DNA of 64,000 nucleotides, from NCBI RefSeq assembly GCF_009911265.1, contig NZ_QXXA01000001.1:62001-126000 (forward strand), given 5' to 3'. Within the stretch, counting starts at the first letter, position 1, and each line of letters starts with the position of its first letter. The notes under the pieces are model-generated. The model was not told where the DNA came from and searched no databases. It saw only the letters and a list, made by a program, of their open reading frames with translations. This stretch comes from Senegalia massiliensis. GTDB taxonomy: Bacteria; Bacillota; Clostridia; Tissierellales; SIT17. Below, one piece after another: positions 17,451 to 27,388 of the stretch. The translations under genes and the position numbers were made by a program.

Positions 17451-17467
17451 TGAAACTTCATGAAACT
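17451..17467 (+). promoter_or_regulatory. Direct repeat TGAAACT-N3-TGAAACT, candidate GlnL-type operator
   Basis: Two exact TGAAACT heptamers start 10 bases apart in the gap between the regulator and the symporter it should control. The B. subtilis GlnL site is also a 10-base-period direct repeat (TTTTGT with a 4-base gap). Sequence differs, so binding is inferred from position and periodicity only. Confidence 0.45.
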
Positions 17468-17540
17468 CAAACAATATACTTTTATTAAGAAATTGTAAAG
17501 AGTAAAAAAATTACTTTTTCTTACTAAAAGGAGGGTATAT

Positions 17541-18944
17541 ATGGAGAGTATTAATGAATTTTTAAGTCGAATTTCTGATTATGTCTGGGGACCGGTAACT
17601 ATTGTATTATTAGTAGGAACAGGACTATTTCTTAGTTTATTAACTAAATTTATTCAGTTTAGAAAACTATCTTTATCGTTGAAATTATTATTTTCTAAGG
17701 AGCATTCTGATGATGGTGATATAACACCATTTCAAGCTTTAATGACATCTCTTGCAGCTACTATAGGAACTGGTAATATTGCTGGAGTTGCTTCTGCAAT
17801 AGTAGCAGGAGGTCCTGGTGCTGTATTTTGGATGTGGGTAAGTGCGGCTTTTGGTGGAGCATCAAAATATGGTGAAGCATTGCTTTCTATAAAATATAGA
17901 ATCACAAATGAAGAAGGAGAGAAATCTGGTGGTCCTATGTTTTATATTGAAAGAGGTATGAAAGAACAATATGGAAGAAATTTCAAATGGCTTGGGTTAG
18001 CGTTTGCATTATTTGGTTTTCTTGCCTCCTTTGGAATTGGAAATATGGTTCAAGCAAATTCTGTTTCTAGAGCAATAAATGAATCTTTTGGTGTTAATGT
18101 ATGGATTACTGGAATAGTAATGGCTTTATTAGTTGGAGCTGTTATAATAGGTGGAATTAAAAATATTGGTAAAGTAACAGATAAAGTGGTTCCTATTATG
18201 GCAATAAGCTATATAGTTGGAGCATTAATTGTACTATTTATGAATATGAGTTCTATTCCAACAGCTTTTAGTATGATATTTTCTAATGCTTTTACTGGTA
18301 AGGCAGTAGGTGGAGGAGTTTTAGGGACAGTTGTTAGATTTGGAGTAGCAAGAGGAGTATTTTCAAATGAAGCAGGACTTGGAAGTGCAGCGATTGCTCA
18401 TGCAGCCTCTACTAATGATAAACCTGTAATTCAAGGGCTTATAGGGTCTTTAGGTTCAGTTATAGATACCCTTATAATATGCACTATGACAGCTTTAGTT
18501 ATATTAGTATCAGGTATAGTTAATATAGGAACTGATGGAGTTATGTTTATAGAGGAAAGCTATAGGGGTGCTGCTCTTACTACTTATGCATTTGATATTG
18601 GATTACCTGTTATAGGAGGATATATTGTTTCTTTGGGGTTAATATTCTTTTCATTTTCAACAATACTAGGATGGTATTATTACGGCTCTAAATGCTTAGA
18701 GTATATATTTGGAGTAAAGGCAATTTCTTATTATAAAATAATATGGGTAATATTATGTCTTTCAGGTGCTGTATTTCCAATTCAAATAGTATGGACATTC
18801 TCTGATATATTTAATGGATTGATGGCAATACCGAATTTGATAGCTCTAGTTGCATTGAGTCCAATAATATTTAAAATGACAAAAGAATTCAATATGGAAC
18901 GATTAAAAAACAAATTAAAAAATGATGAAGTAAAATCAGCATAA
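17541..18944 (+). CDS. Sodium:amino-acid symporter, AGCS family
   Basis: The 467 residues match AGCS (AlsT/GlnT/AgcS) transporters: about 11 transmembrane segments, the signature TSLAATIGTGNIAGVASAI near residue 70, GGPGAVFWMWVSAAFGGASK, and RGVFSNEAGLGSAAIAHAAS near residue 275. These import alanine, glycine or glutamine with Na+. The upstream GlnK/GlnL-like pair suggests glutamine (GlnT), and a glutaminase is encoded 17 kb downstream. Substrate cannot be fixed from sequence alone. A GGAGGG ribosome-binding site precedes the ATG. Confidence 0.94.
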   Translation: MESINEFLSRISDYVWGPVTIVLLVGTGLFLSLLTKFIQFRKLSLSLKLLFSKEHSDDGDITPFQALMTSLAATIGTGNIAGVASAIVAGGPGAVFWMWVSAAFGGASKYGEALLSIKYRITNEEGEKSGGPMFYIERGMKEQYGRNFKWLGLAFALFGFLASFGIGNMVQANSVSRAINESFGVNVWITGIVMALLVGAVIIGGIKNIGKVTDKVVPIMAISYIVGALIVLFMNMSSIPTAFSMIFSNAFTGKAVGGGVLGTVVRFGVARGVFSNEAGLGSAAIAHAASTNDKPVIQGLIGSLGSVIDTLIICTMTALVILVSGIVNIGTDGVMFIEESYRGAALTTYAFDIGLPVIGGYIVSLGLIFFSFSTILGWYYYGSKCLEYIFGVKAISYYKIIWVILCLSGAVFPIQIVWTFSDIFNGLMAIPNLIALVALSPIIFKMTKEFNMERLKNKLKNDEVKSA

Positions 18945-18970
18945 AGACATCCTAGCGGATGTCTTACTTT
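18944..18970 (+). terminator. Intrinsic terminator
   Basis: AAGACATCC and GGATGTCTT flank loop TAGC right at the symporter stop, followed by a short T-rich tail. Confidence 0.75.
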
Positions 18971-19042
18971 ATGTTATAATATAGAAAAGTATAATTTATA
19001 GATTTAAAAATATATTTTAGGTAAAGATAATATTAAATATAG

Positions 19043-20167
<1,125 letters not shown>

Positions 20168-20242
20168 TAAATCTTTATAGTTTTGTATCTTTAAATCATG
20201 GTATATAATATATATGTCAAGTATAAAAGAAAGGATGTTTAT

Positions 20243-21700
20243 ATGAGTGGAGTACTAAGAGATTTAAAACCAAGTGATGTCTTTTATTATTTTGAAGAAA
20301 TTACTAAGATTCCTCATTGTTCTGGTGAAGAACGGAATATAAGTAATTATCTTGTTTCATTTGCAAGAAGTCATAATTTAGAAGTGATTCAAGATGAGGC
20401 TCTAAATGTTATAATTAAAAAGAAGGCAACTAAAGGATATGAAAATTCTCCAACTGTAATACTTCAAGGACATATGGATATGGTTTGTGAAAAGAATAAG
20501 GATACCGAACATGATTTTAGTAAAGATCCTTTAGATTTAAAAATCGAAGGAGATTTAATAAAAGCAAATGGTACTACCTTAGGAGCAGATAATGGTATAG
20601 CAGTTGCATATACACTTGCTTTATTAGCTTCAAGTGATATAGATCATCCAGAGTTAGAAGTAATTATAACAACTGAAGAAGAGACAGGTTTAGTTGGGGC
20701 TAGTAAAGCTAAAAAAGAAAATCTTAGTGGTAAAATACTTATAAATATTGATTCTGAAGAAGAAGGAATATTTCTAGTTAGCTGTGCAGGAGGCCTTAGA
20801 ACTAAAATTGAATTGCCAATAGCATGGGAAACATGTAGTAGAAACACTGAATCTTATCTTTTATCTGTTAGAGGATTAAAAGGTGGACATTCAGGAATGG
20901 AAATAGATAAAAATAGAGGAAATGCAAATATAATATTAGGTAGAATACTTGATGATTTAAATAAGGAAATAGATTTAAGATTATATGAGGTAAATGGTGG
21001 AGCTAAAATGAATGCAATACCTAGAGAGGCAGACGCTAAACTTGTATTATCTATTGAAGAATTTAAAGATTTAGAAATAAAAATAAAAAAGTGGAATAAA
21101 ATTCTTACAAATGAATTAAAAACAAAGGATCCTGGCATAAATATTAATATTGATAGAATAAAAGGTGATGCTAATAGAGTTTTTTCTTCAAAGACGTTAG
21201 ATAAATTATTGTTATTATATAGACTTATACCAAACGGAATTCAAACTATGAGTATGGATATAGAAGGATTAGTAGAAAGTTCTACTAACCTAGGTGTAGT
21301 TACAACTTTTGATAGAAAGATTGTATTTGAATCAGCTATTAGAAGTTCAGTAGGAACATTAAAACAAGAAATATTAGATAGAAAGAAAGTGTTATCGAAT
21401 TTTATTGGAGGAAATCTGATTCAAGAAGCAGAATACCCAGAATGGCAGTATGAAAAAGATTCATATATAAGAGAAGTTTTTATAAAATCATATAAAGAAA
21501 AATTTAAAGAAAATCCAAAAATAGAAGCAATTCATGCTGGATTAGAATGTGGTATATTCAAGGAAAAATTAGGAGATATAGATATGATATCTTTTGGTCC
21601 TAACATGTATGATGTTCACACTCCTGATGAAGCATTAAGTATTAGTTCAACTAAAAATATGTGGGAATTTTTAAAGTTAGTATTATCAAAAATAAAATAA
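20243..21700 (+). CDS. pepD: Aminoacyl-histidine dipeptidase PepD (M20 family)
   Basis: The ATG at 20243 follows AAAGGATG and gives 485 residues beginning MSGVLRDLKPSDVFYYFEEI. Zinc-site motifs of M20C peptidases are visible: LQGHMDMVCEKN, TLGADNGIAVAYTLA, ITTEEETGLVGA, and EAIHAGLECGIF near the C-terminus. PepD cleaves dipeptides such as Xaa-His in the cytosol after peptide uptake. An upstream in-frame ATG at 20198 is less likely because it lacks a ribosome-binding site. Confidence 0.95.
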   Translation: MSGVLRDLKPSDVFYYFEEITKIPHCSGEERNISNYLVSFARSHNLEVIQDEALNVIIKKKATKGYENSPTVILQGHMDMVCEKNKDTEHDFSKDPLDLKIEGDLIKANGTTLGADNGIAVAYTLALLASSDIDHPELEVIITTEEETGLVGASKAKKENLSGKILINIDSEEEGIFLVSCAGGLRTKIELPIAWETCSRNTESYLLSVRGLKGGHSGMEIDKNRGNANIILGRILDDLNKEIDLRLYEVNGGAKMNAIPREADAKLVLSIEEFKDLEIKIKKWNKILTNELKTKDPGININIDRIKGDANRVFSSKTLDKLLLLYRLIPNGIQTMSMDIEGLVESSTNLGVVTTFDRKIVFESAIRSSVGTLKQEILDRKKVLSNFIGGNLIQEAEYPEWQYEKDSYIREVFIKSYKEKFKENPKIEAIHAGLECGIFKEKLGDIDMISFGPNMYDVHTPDEALSISSTKNMWEFLKLVLSKIK

Positions 21701-21719
21701 AATTAAAGGAGTTTTTATA

Positions 21720-22100
21720 ATGAGTAAACAAGAAAAAGAGTGTTGTAAAAAAGGAAGCCATGAACATAACCATGAATGCGGATGTAATAGTCACCATGAT
21801 CATGAAGATAACCATGAATGTGGATGTCATGATCATGATCATCACGATCATAATCATGAAGAATTAGAAATGTTAGAATTGACATTAGATGACGATACGA
21901 CATTAAAAACTTATGTATTAGGAATATTTGAAGTGGAAGATAAAGAGTATATTGCATTACTTCCTGAAGACGATGAAAGAGTATTATTATATAGTTATGT
22001 AGAAACTGATGGAGAAGTACAACTTAATACTATAGAAGATGATGAAGAATTTGAAATAGTATCAGAAGCGTATTATGAATTATTTTCAGAAGATGAATAA
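21720..22100 (+). CDS. DUF1292 protein with His/Cys-rich N-terminus
   Basis: The 126 residues have two parts. Residues 8-50 are dominated by His, Asp, Glu and Cys, with two HECGC motifs and a run of His-Asp repeats (HDHDHHDHNHEE), a clear metal-binding composition (Zn or Ni inferred). Residues 52-126 are a small acidic DUF1292 beta domain (LTLDDDTTLKTYVLGIFEVE, KEYIALLPEDDERVLLYSY). DUF1292 function is unknown. It lies 19 bases after pepD and 20 bases before a metallo-aminopeptidase, so a metal-storage or delivery role for these two metallopeptidases is a possible inference. Confidence 0.85.
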   Translation: MSKQEKECCKKGSHEHNHECGCNSHHDHEDNHECGCHDHDHHDHNHEELEMLELTLDDDTTLKTYVLGIFEVEDKEYIALLPEDDERVLLYSYVETDGEVQLNTIEDDEEFEIVSEAYYELFSEDE

Positions 22101-22120
22101 GAAATAAAGGGGGATTAAAA

Positions 22121-23422
22121 ATGTCTGAACAATTAGATTTAGCAAAAGACTTGATTGAATTTATATATGAAAGTCCAACTCAATTCCATGCTGTTGAAAA
22201 TATAAAAAATATACTTATAAAAAATGGATTTAAAGAACTAAAATCAACATCAAAATGGAATATTGAAAAAGAAGGAAAGTACTTTACTACTAAAAATGAT
22301 TCAGCATTAATAGCATTTGTGCTAGGAAAAGGAGAAATAGAACAAAATGGATTTAAGATAATAGGTGCTCATACTGATACTCCTACATTTAGAGTTAAAC
22401 CAAATCCAGAAATATTAGAGTCGGGAACATACTTAAAACTAAATACTGAGGTATATGGTGGCCCTATATTAAACACTTGGTTAGATAGACCTTTAAGTAT
22501 AGCCGGTAGAGTTAGCTTAAAAAGCGATAATATGTTAAAACCTGATATCAAACTAATAAACATAAATAAACCTATTTTAATAATTCCTAACATTGCAATT
22601 CATATGAATAATAAAGTAAATGAAGGTATTGAATTAAACAAACAAAAGCATACTCTACCATTAGTATCTTTAATAAATGAAAATTTTGAAAAGGAAAATT
22701 ATTTACTAAAACAAATTGCAAATAACTTAAATGTAAATATAGAAGATATAATAGATTTTGACTTATTTTTATATGAATATAATAAAGGTAATATTATAGG
22801 ATTAAATGAAGAGTTTATATCTACAGGTAAATTAGATGATTTAGCAATGGTTCATGCAGGCTTAAATGCTATTATTAATTCAAAATCTACATATGCTACA
22901 AACGTATTGGCATGTTTTGATAATGAAGAAATAGGTAGTAGAACAAAACAAGGAGCAGCTTCACCTATGCTCAAAAATATATTAGAAAGAATTTCAATTG
23001 CACAGAATAAAAATAGAGAAGAGTTTATGATGGCTTTAAATAATTCATTTATAATTTCAGCAGATATGGCTCATGCTGTACATCCAAATTATACTGAAAA
23101 ACATGATCCAACAAATAAACCTGTATTAAAAGGTGGTCCAGTTATAAAAATAAATGCAAATCAATCATATACTACTGATAGTGATACTTCGGCAGTGTAT
23201 GAAATGATATGTAAGAATGCAGATATTCCATATCAAAAATTTGTAAATAGATCAGATGTTAGAGGGGGATCCACTATTGGCCCAATATCTTCAACACAAT
23301 TAGATATTAGATCAATTGATATAGGCGGACCAATGCTCTCTATGCATTCCATAAGAGAACTTACAACTGTAGATGATCATTATTATACAAAAAAATCATT
23401 TGATGAATTTTATAAAATATAG
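22121..23422 (+). CDS. M18 family aminopeptidase
   Basis: The 433 residues match M18 (aspartyl aminopeptidase/ApeB-like) enzymes: ligands in IGAHTDTPTFRVKPNP, LDDLAMVHAGL, CFDNEEIGSRTKQGA, ADMAHAVHPN, and the terminal GPMLSMHSIRE. Two zinc ions and a dodecameric tetrahedral assembly are typical of the family. It removes N-terminal residues from cytosolic peptides. It forms a peptide-breakdown operon with pepD and the DUF1292 protein. The AAAGGGGG site and ATG are well placed. Confidence 0.95.
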   Translation: MSEQLDLAKDLIEFIYESPTQFHAVENIKNILIKNGFKELKSTSKWNIEKEGKYFTTKNDSALIAFVLGKGEIEQNGFKIIGAHTDTPTFRVKPNPEILESGTYLKLNTEVYGGPILNTWLDRPLSIAGRVSLKSDNMLKPDIKLININKPILIIPNIAIHMNNKVNEGIELNKQKHTLPLVSLINENFEKENYLLKQIANNLNVNIEDIIDFDLFLYEYNKGNIIGLNEEFISTGKLDDLAMVHAGLNAIINSKSTYATNVLACFDNEEIGSRTKQGAASPMLKNILERISIAQNKNREEFMMALNNSFIISADMAHAVHPNYTEKHDPTNKPVLKGGPVIKINANQSYTTDSDTSAVYEMICKNADIPYQKFVNRSDVRGGSTIGPISSTQLDIRSIDIGGPMLSMHSIRELTTVDDHYYTKKSFDEFYKI

Positions 23423-23444
23423 GATAGCTTAAGCTATCCTATAT
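23417..23444 (+). terminator. Palindromic terminator
   Basis: A 28-base perfect palindrome centred on AGCTTAAGCT overlaps the aminopeptidase stop. The T tail is short, so termination may be partial. Confidence 0.65.
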
Positions 23445-23468
23445 TTACTATAATAAGAGGTGATATAA

Positions 23469-24305
23469 GTGAATTATAAATTAGTAGCTATTGATTTAGA
23501 TGGTACACTTTTAGATGACAATAAAATATTAACTGTTGAAAATAGAGATATACTAAAGAAATTAATAGATAAAGGTGTTGAAATAGTAATAGCTACAGGT
23601 AGAAGATATTGGGCTGCAAAGAATTTCATGAAAGATTTAAATGAAAATATAGTTATTATATCAAATAATGGTAATGTAATAAGAAATATAAAGGATGATA
23701 AAATCATTTTAGAAAAATATATAAATAGAAAAGATTTTATTTATATTTTGGAACAAGGAAAGAAAAATAATTTATATCCAATAGTTCATATAAACGGGTA
23801 TGAAAAAGGGTATGACTTTTTAATAGAAAAAAATCAAGATTATAAAGGATATAATAATTATCTAGACAATAAAGAAGATAGATGTAAAAAGATAAATAAC
23901 TTTTTAGAATATAAAGAAAATAATATTATGGTATTATGTTATTTTGGTGATTATGAAAAATTAAATAGATTTATTAATATAATTTCTCAAGATGACAAAA
24001 GATTTTCATATCATATAATGACTAATTTAAAAAAGGTGGGTCCAATGCTCGAAATAATGAATCCTTTGGGATCAAAATGGAAGAGTATATTAGAATATTC
24101 TAAAGGTAAAGGGATTTCTAGAGAAGAGATAATAACACTAGGCGATGATAATAATGATATGGAAATGATTAAAAATTCCGGTTGTGGAATAGCTATGAAA
24201 AATGCTAATAAACAAGTAAAAGAAGTTTCCGATATAATTTCTAGTGAAGATAACAATAATTCTGGTGTAGCTATAGAATTAAAAAAAGTATTTAATATAA
24301 AGTAA
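23469..24305 (+). CDS. Cof-type HAD phosphatase
   Basis: The 278-residue protein starts at GTG after AGAGGTGAT. It has HAD motif I (AIDLDGTLLDD), motif II (VIATGRR), a class IIB cap (about 85-195) and motif IV (TLGDDNNDMEMI), with the Gly-Asp-Asp pair for Mg2+. Substrates are usually sugar phosphates, FMN or similar small phosphates and cannot be predicted here. A paralogue occurs at 46719. Confidence 0.93.
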   Translation: MNYKLVAIDLDGTLLDDNKILTVENRDILKKLIDKGVEIVIATGRRYWAAKNFMKDLNENIVIISNNGNVIRNIKDDKIILEKYINRKDFIYILEQGKKNNLYPIVHINGYEKGYDFLIEKNQDYKGYNNYLDNKEDRCKKINNFLEYKENNIMVLCYFGDYEKLNRFINIISQDDKRFSYHIMTNLKKVGPMLEIMNPLGSKWKSILEYSKGKGISREEIITLGDDNNDMEMIKNSGCGIAMKNANKQVKEVSDIISSEDNNNSGVAIELKKVFNIK

Positions 24306-24362
24306 TATTTTTCTTCTTATTCAAATATAAATTAATAATAGTTGAATTGAGGAGGAGTAAAC

Positions 24363-24548
24363 ATGAAAATAATAAATCTTTTATCAGTTTTATTAATTTT
24401 AATAGGTGCATTAAATTGGGGTCTTGTTGGAATAATTAAACTTAATATAGTTGAAGCTTTGTTTAAGAAGGATAGCATTATATCAAGAATAATATATAGT
24501 TTAATAGGAATTGCAGGATTATATACAATTTTATATCTTATACTTTAA
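24363..24548 (+). CDS. DUF378 small membrane protein
   Basis: The 61 residues form two transmembrane helices with the DUF378 signature LLILIGALNWGLVGI and a second segment RIIYSLIGIAGLYTILYL. GAGGAGTAAAC precedes the ATG. Function of the family is unknown. Confidence 0.88.
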   Translation: MKIINLLSVLLILIGALNWGLVGIIKLNIVEALFKKDSIISRIIYSLIGIAGLYTILYLIL

Positions 24549-24572
24549 GAAGCATTTAGCTTCTTTTTTTTT
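24547..24572 (+). terminator. Intrinsic terminator
   Basis: AAGAAGC and GCTTCTT flank loop ATTTA at the DUF378 stop and are followed by nine T. Confidence 0.88.
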
Positions 24573-24582
24573 GTCAAATTAG

Positions 24583-24602
24583 ACAGATATAATTATATCT
24601 GT
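24583..24602. promoter_or_regulatory. 20-base perfect palindrome upstream of the PpiC gene
   Basis: ACAGATATAA and its exact complement meet without a gap and include a TATAAT. A TTGTCA hexamer (24571-24576) lies 17 bases before TATATC (24594-24599), so the palindrome would cover the -10 region and might be an operator. Confidence 0.4.
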
Positions 24603-24640
24603 TATTATAATAATGAAACTATTATAAAGGAGAGTATTAG

Positions 24641-25384
24641 ATGGACAATAAAGTATTAGCAACAGTAGAGGGAAGAGAAATAACAGAACAAGACATTCAG
24701 CAATTACTTCAAAGCTTAGGCCCGCAACAAGCTATGCAGTTTAATTCAGAAGAAGGTAAAAAAAGATTATTAGAAGAATTAATTAATCAAGAATTATTTT
24801 ACCTTGATGCAAAAGATAAAAATATGGACGAAGAAGCTGAATTTAAATTTGAAATGGAAAGAGCAAAATCAAGTTTATTAAAGCAATATGCTATGAGAAG
24901 CTTATTGAGTGGTGCAGATGCATCTGAAGAAGAAGTAACTGAGTATTATAATGAAAATAAAGAATCATTTAAAGAGGGACAACAAGCTAAAGCTAAACAT
25001 ATTTTAGTTGAGAGTAAAGAAGAAGCTGAAAAAGTACAATCAGAAATCAATGAAGGATTAAGCTTTGAGGAAGCAGCTACAAAATACTCTACTTGTCCAT
25101 CAAAAGAAAAAGGTGGAGATTTAGGATATTTTACTAGAGGAAGAATGGTACCAGAATTTGAAGAAAAAGCATTTAATATGGAAGTAGGAGAAATAAGTGA
25201 ACCTGTAAAAACTCAATTTGGTTATCATATAATAAAATTAGAAGATAAAAAAGAAGAAAAGCAGTTATTATTATATGAAGTAAGAGATCAAATTAAACAA
25301 CAACTTATTGGAATGAAGCAAAATAAAATTTATATCGATAAAACAAATGAACTTAAAAATAAATATAGTGTAGATAAAAAATAA
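24641..25384 (+). CDS. Cytosolic PpiC-type peptidyl-prolyl isomerase
   Basis: The 247 residues comprise an N-terminal SurA/PrsA-like helical chaperone part (about 1-110, VEGREITEQDIQQLLQSLGP) and one parvulin domain (about 115-210, AKAKHILVESKEEAEKV, CPSKEKGGDLGYFTRGRMVP, VKTQFGYHIIKLEDKK). There is no signal peptide or lipobox, unlike PrsA, so it should act in the cytosol as a foldase or chaperone. The length is typical of the clostridial cytosolic form. Confidence 0.93.
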   Translation: MDNKVLATVEGREITEQDIQQLLQSLGPQQAMQFNSEEGKKRLLEELINQELFYLDAKDKNMDEEAEFKFEMERAKSSLLKQYAMRSLLSGADASEEEVTEYYNENKESFKEGQQAKAKHILVESKEEAEKVQSEINEGLSFEEAATKYSTCPSKEKGGDLGYFTRGRMVPEFEEKAFNMEVGEISEPVKTQFGYHIIKLEDKKEEKQLLLYEVRDQIKQQLIGMKQNKIYIDKTNELKNKYSVDKK

Positions 25385-25416
25385 GTGAAATGGCTCAAGC
25401 CATTTCACTTATTTTT
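25381..25416. terminator. Bidirectional terminator
   Basis: AAGTGAAATGGCT and AGCCATTTCACTT are exact complements around a 2-base loop, followed by ATTTTT. It ends the PpiC gene and the convergent small gene. Confidence 0.88.
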
Positions 25417-25591
25417 ATAGGTTGTCATTTTTGTGCTGAAAATAATCTATACTACCTAAAACTATATGTGCAAGACCGAAACCTACTACTCCCCATGCTA
25501 AACTTTTTTTAGCTTTTTGTCTTGAAATTAATCCAGCTGTAGTAACTACAGCTCCAAGCGCAGTTGGAATAGAACCTTCTTTTATATTCAT
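25415..25591 (-). CDS. Small hypothetical membrane-associated protein
   Basis: The 58-residue frame starts at ATG (25591-25589) after a strong GGAAAGGAGGAAC site. It has two hydrophobic, Gly/Ala-rich segments (TALGAVVTTAGLIS and AWGVVGFGLAHIVLGSI) separated by a basic RQKAKKS loop, consistent with a small two-helix membrane protein. No family is recognised. Good ribosome-binding site and terminator support expression. Confidence 0.65.
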   Translation of the reverse strand: MNIKEGSIPTALGAVVTTAGLISRQKAKKSLAWGVVGFGLAHIVLGSIDYFQHKNDNL

Positions 25592-25693
25592 AAATGTTCC
25601 TCCTTTCCAATATGTAGTTTATTATTTCCCAAAACTCCAAAAAAATGATAGGATAAATTAGGATAAAATTTTCAAATTGAAAAGAGGATAAAA

Positions 25694-27388
25694 ATGGTTT
25701 TTTATATTTTAGGAAGTTTGATTAATAGCATAAGTATAATAGCAATACTTTCATTTATACTATCTAAGGTTTCAGTAGTAAGACAACTTATTTCTAAGAA
25801 AGAGTCAAACTATATAGATAAATTTATTTTTTCTATATTTTTTGGGATATTAGGTATAGTTGGAACATATTCAGGTATTCCTGTTGATGGTGCATTAGCT
25901 AATTCTAGAATAATCGGAGTTTTTGTAGGAGGACTTTTTGGAGGTCCATTTGTAGGAATGATGTCAGGACTTATTGCTGGAATACATAGATGGAGTATAG
26001 ATATAGGAGGATTTACTGCTCTTGCATGTGCAATATCAACTACAGTAGAAGGTATAATGGCGGGAATGCTTAGTAAAAAGTTTTTTAGCTCTAATAATAA
26101 ATGGTTATTTTCTCTATTCTTTGGTGCTATTGCAGAGGTAATTCAAATGATTATAATAATAACTGTAGCTACTCCCTTAAGTGAAGCAATAAATCTTGTT
26201 AGTATAATAGGAATACCTATGATAATAGCAAATGGAATAGGAATATCTATTACTATTGCTATAGTTAATAGTGTATTAAAAGATAAAGAAAGAGAAGGTG
26301 CATTTCAAGCAGAAAGAGCACTTAAAATTGCAAATGAAACTTTACCTTATTTTAGGCAAGGTTTTAATATTGAAACTTCTAAAAAAATAGCAGACATAAT
26401 ATATGATATGACTTCATTTAAAGCAGTTTCATTAACTAATAGAGATATTATACTTGCTCATAAGGGAGAAGGTGAAGATCATCATTGTGCAGAGAATAAA
26501 ATAAAGACAGACTTAACAAAACAAGTTATATATTCAGGCAAATATAAAATAGCTAATAATTCAATAGAAATTTTATGCAAAAAAAATAAATGTAAATTAA
26601 GATCAGCTATAATTGTACCATTAAAAGAAGGAGAAAAAATAGTTGGAACTTTAAAGTTATATAAAACAAGAGAAAATTCTATTTCACCAGTTGATGTGAA
26701 ACTTGCACTTGGACTAGGATCTTTATTTTCTACCCAAATCGAGTTAAGACGAATTGAAGAATATAAAGAGCTAGCGACTAAATCTGAATTAACTGCACTT
26801 CAAGCACAAATAAATCCGCACTTTTTATTTAATGCTATAAATACAATTGTTTCTTTAATAAGAACAAAACCTGATAGAGCAAGAGAACTATTATTACATT
26901 TAGGATTTTATTTTAGAAAAAACTTATATAAAACTGAAGAATTAGTAACTTTATCCACAGAGTTAGAACATGTAAAATCATATTTAGAGATAGAACAAGC
27001 AAGGTTTGGAGATAAATTAGATATTAAGTTCAATATAGAAAAAAACTTAGAAGTTAAAATTCCACCACTTTTAATTCAACCTATAGTTGAAAATTCTATA
27101 AAACATGGAATAATGAATAAGCTAGAAGGAGGAGAAATTATCATAAGTGCATTTAGTAAAGATGAGATGACTCAGATTACTGTTGAAGACAATGGAGAAG
27201 GTATAGAAGATAAAAAGGTTAAAGATATATTATCAGGAAATATAAATAACGAATCTATAGGGTTATTAAATGTACATAAAAGAATACAACTAATATATGG
27301 AAGTGATTATGGCTTAAATATTAAAAGTGATAAGGGTATGGGTACCGAAGTAACTATATTATTACCAAAAGAGGAAGTGATATTATGA
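25694..27388 (+). CDS. LytS-family sensor histidine kinase
   Basis: The 564 residues contain a 5TM-LYT membrane sensor (about 1-195; IPVDGALANSRIIGVFVGGL, GGPFVGMMSGLIAGIHRW), a GAF-like domain (about 210-345), the LytS-type phospho-acceptor region LQAQINPHFLFNAINTIVSL, and an HATPase domain (ENSIKHGIM, VEDNGEGIE). Its stop overlaps the start of the LytTR regulator by four bases. Position before a CstA-family transporter parallels E. coli BtsS/BtsR controlling the pyruvate symporter BtsT, so extracellular pyruvate is a plausible signal. LytS-type murein hydrolase control is the alternative, but no lrgAB is adjacent. Confidence 0.93.
   Translation: MVFYILGSLINSISIIAILSFILSKVSVVRQLISKKESNYIDKFIFSIFFGILGIVGTYSGIPVDGALANSRIIGVFVGGLFGGPFVGMMSGLIAGIHRWSIDIGGFTALACAISTTVEGIMAGMLSKKFFSSNNKWLFSLFFGAIAEVIQMIIIITVATPLSEAINLVSIIGIPMIIANGIGISITIAIVNSVLKDKEREGAFQAERALKIANETLPYFRQGFNIETSKKIADIIYDMTSFKAVSLTNRDIILAHKGEGEDHHCAENKIKTDLTKQVIYSGKYKIANNSIEILCKKNKCKLRSAIIVPLKEGEKIVGTLKLYKTRENSISPVDVKLALGLGSLFSTQIELRRIEEYKELATKSELTALQAQINPHFLFNAINTIVSLIRTKPDRARELLLHLGFYFRKNLYKTEELVTLSTELEHVKSYLEIEQARFGDKLDIKFNIEKNLEVKIPPLLIQPIVENSIKHGIMNKLEGGEIIISAFSKDEMTQITVEDNGEGIEDKKVKDILSGNINNESIGLLNVHKRIQLIYGSDYGLNIKSDKGMGTEVTILLPKEEVIL

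Noticed and set aside
21651-21957. His-rich minus-strand ORFs opposite the DUF1292 gene
   Set aside because: Their composition is a direct antisense reflection of the His/Asp codon repeat of the real gene.
25660-25693. CodY box (AATTTTC near 25668)
   Set aside because: Only the first half matches AATTTTCWGAAAATT. In such AT-rich DNA a half match is expected by chance.
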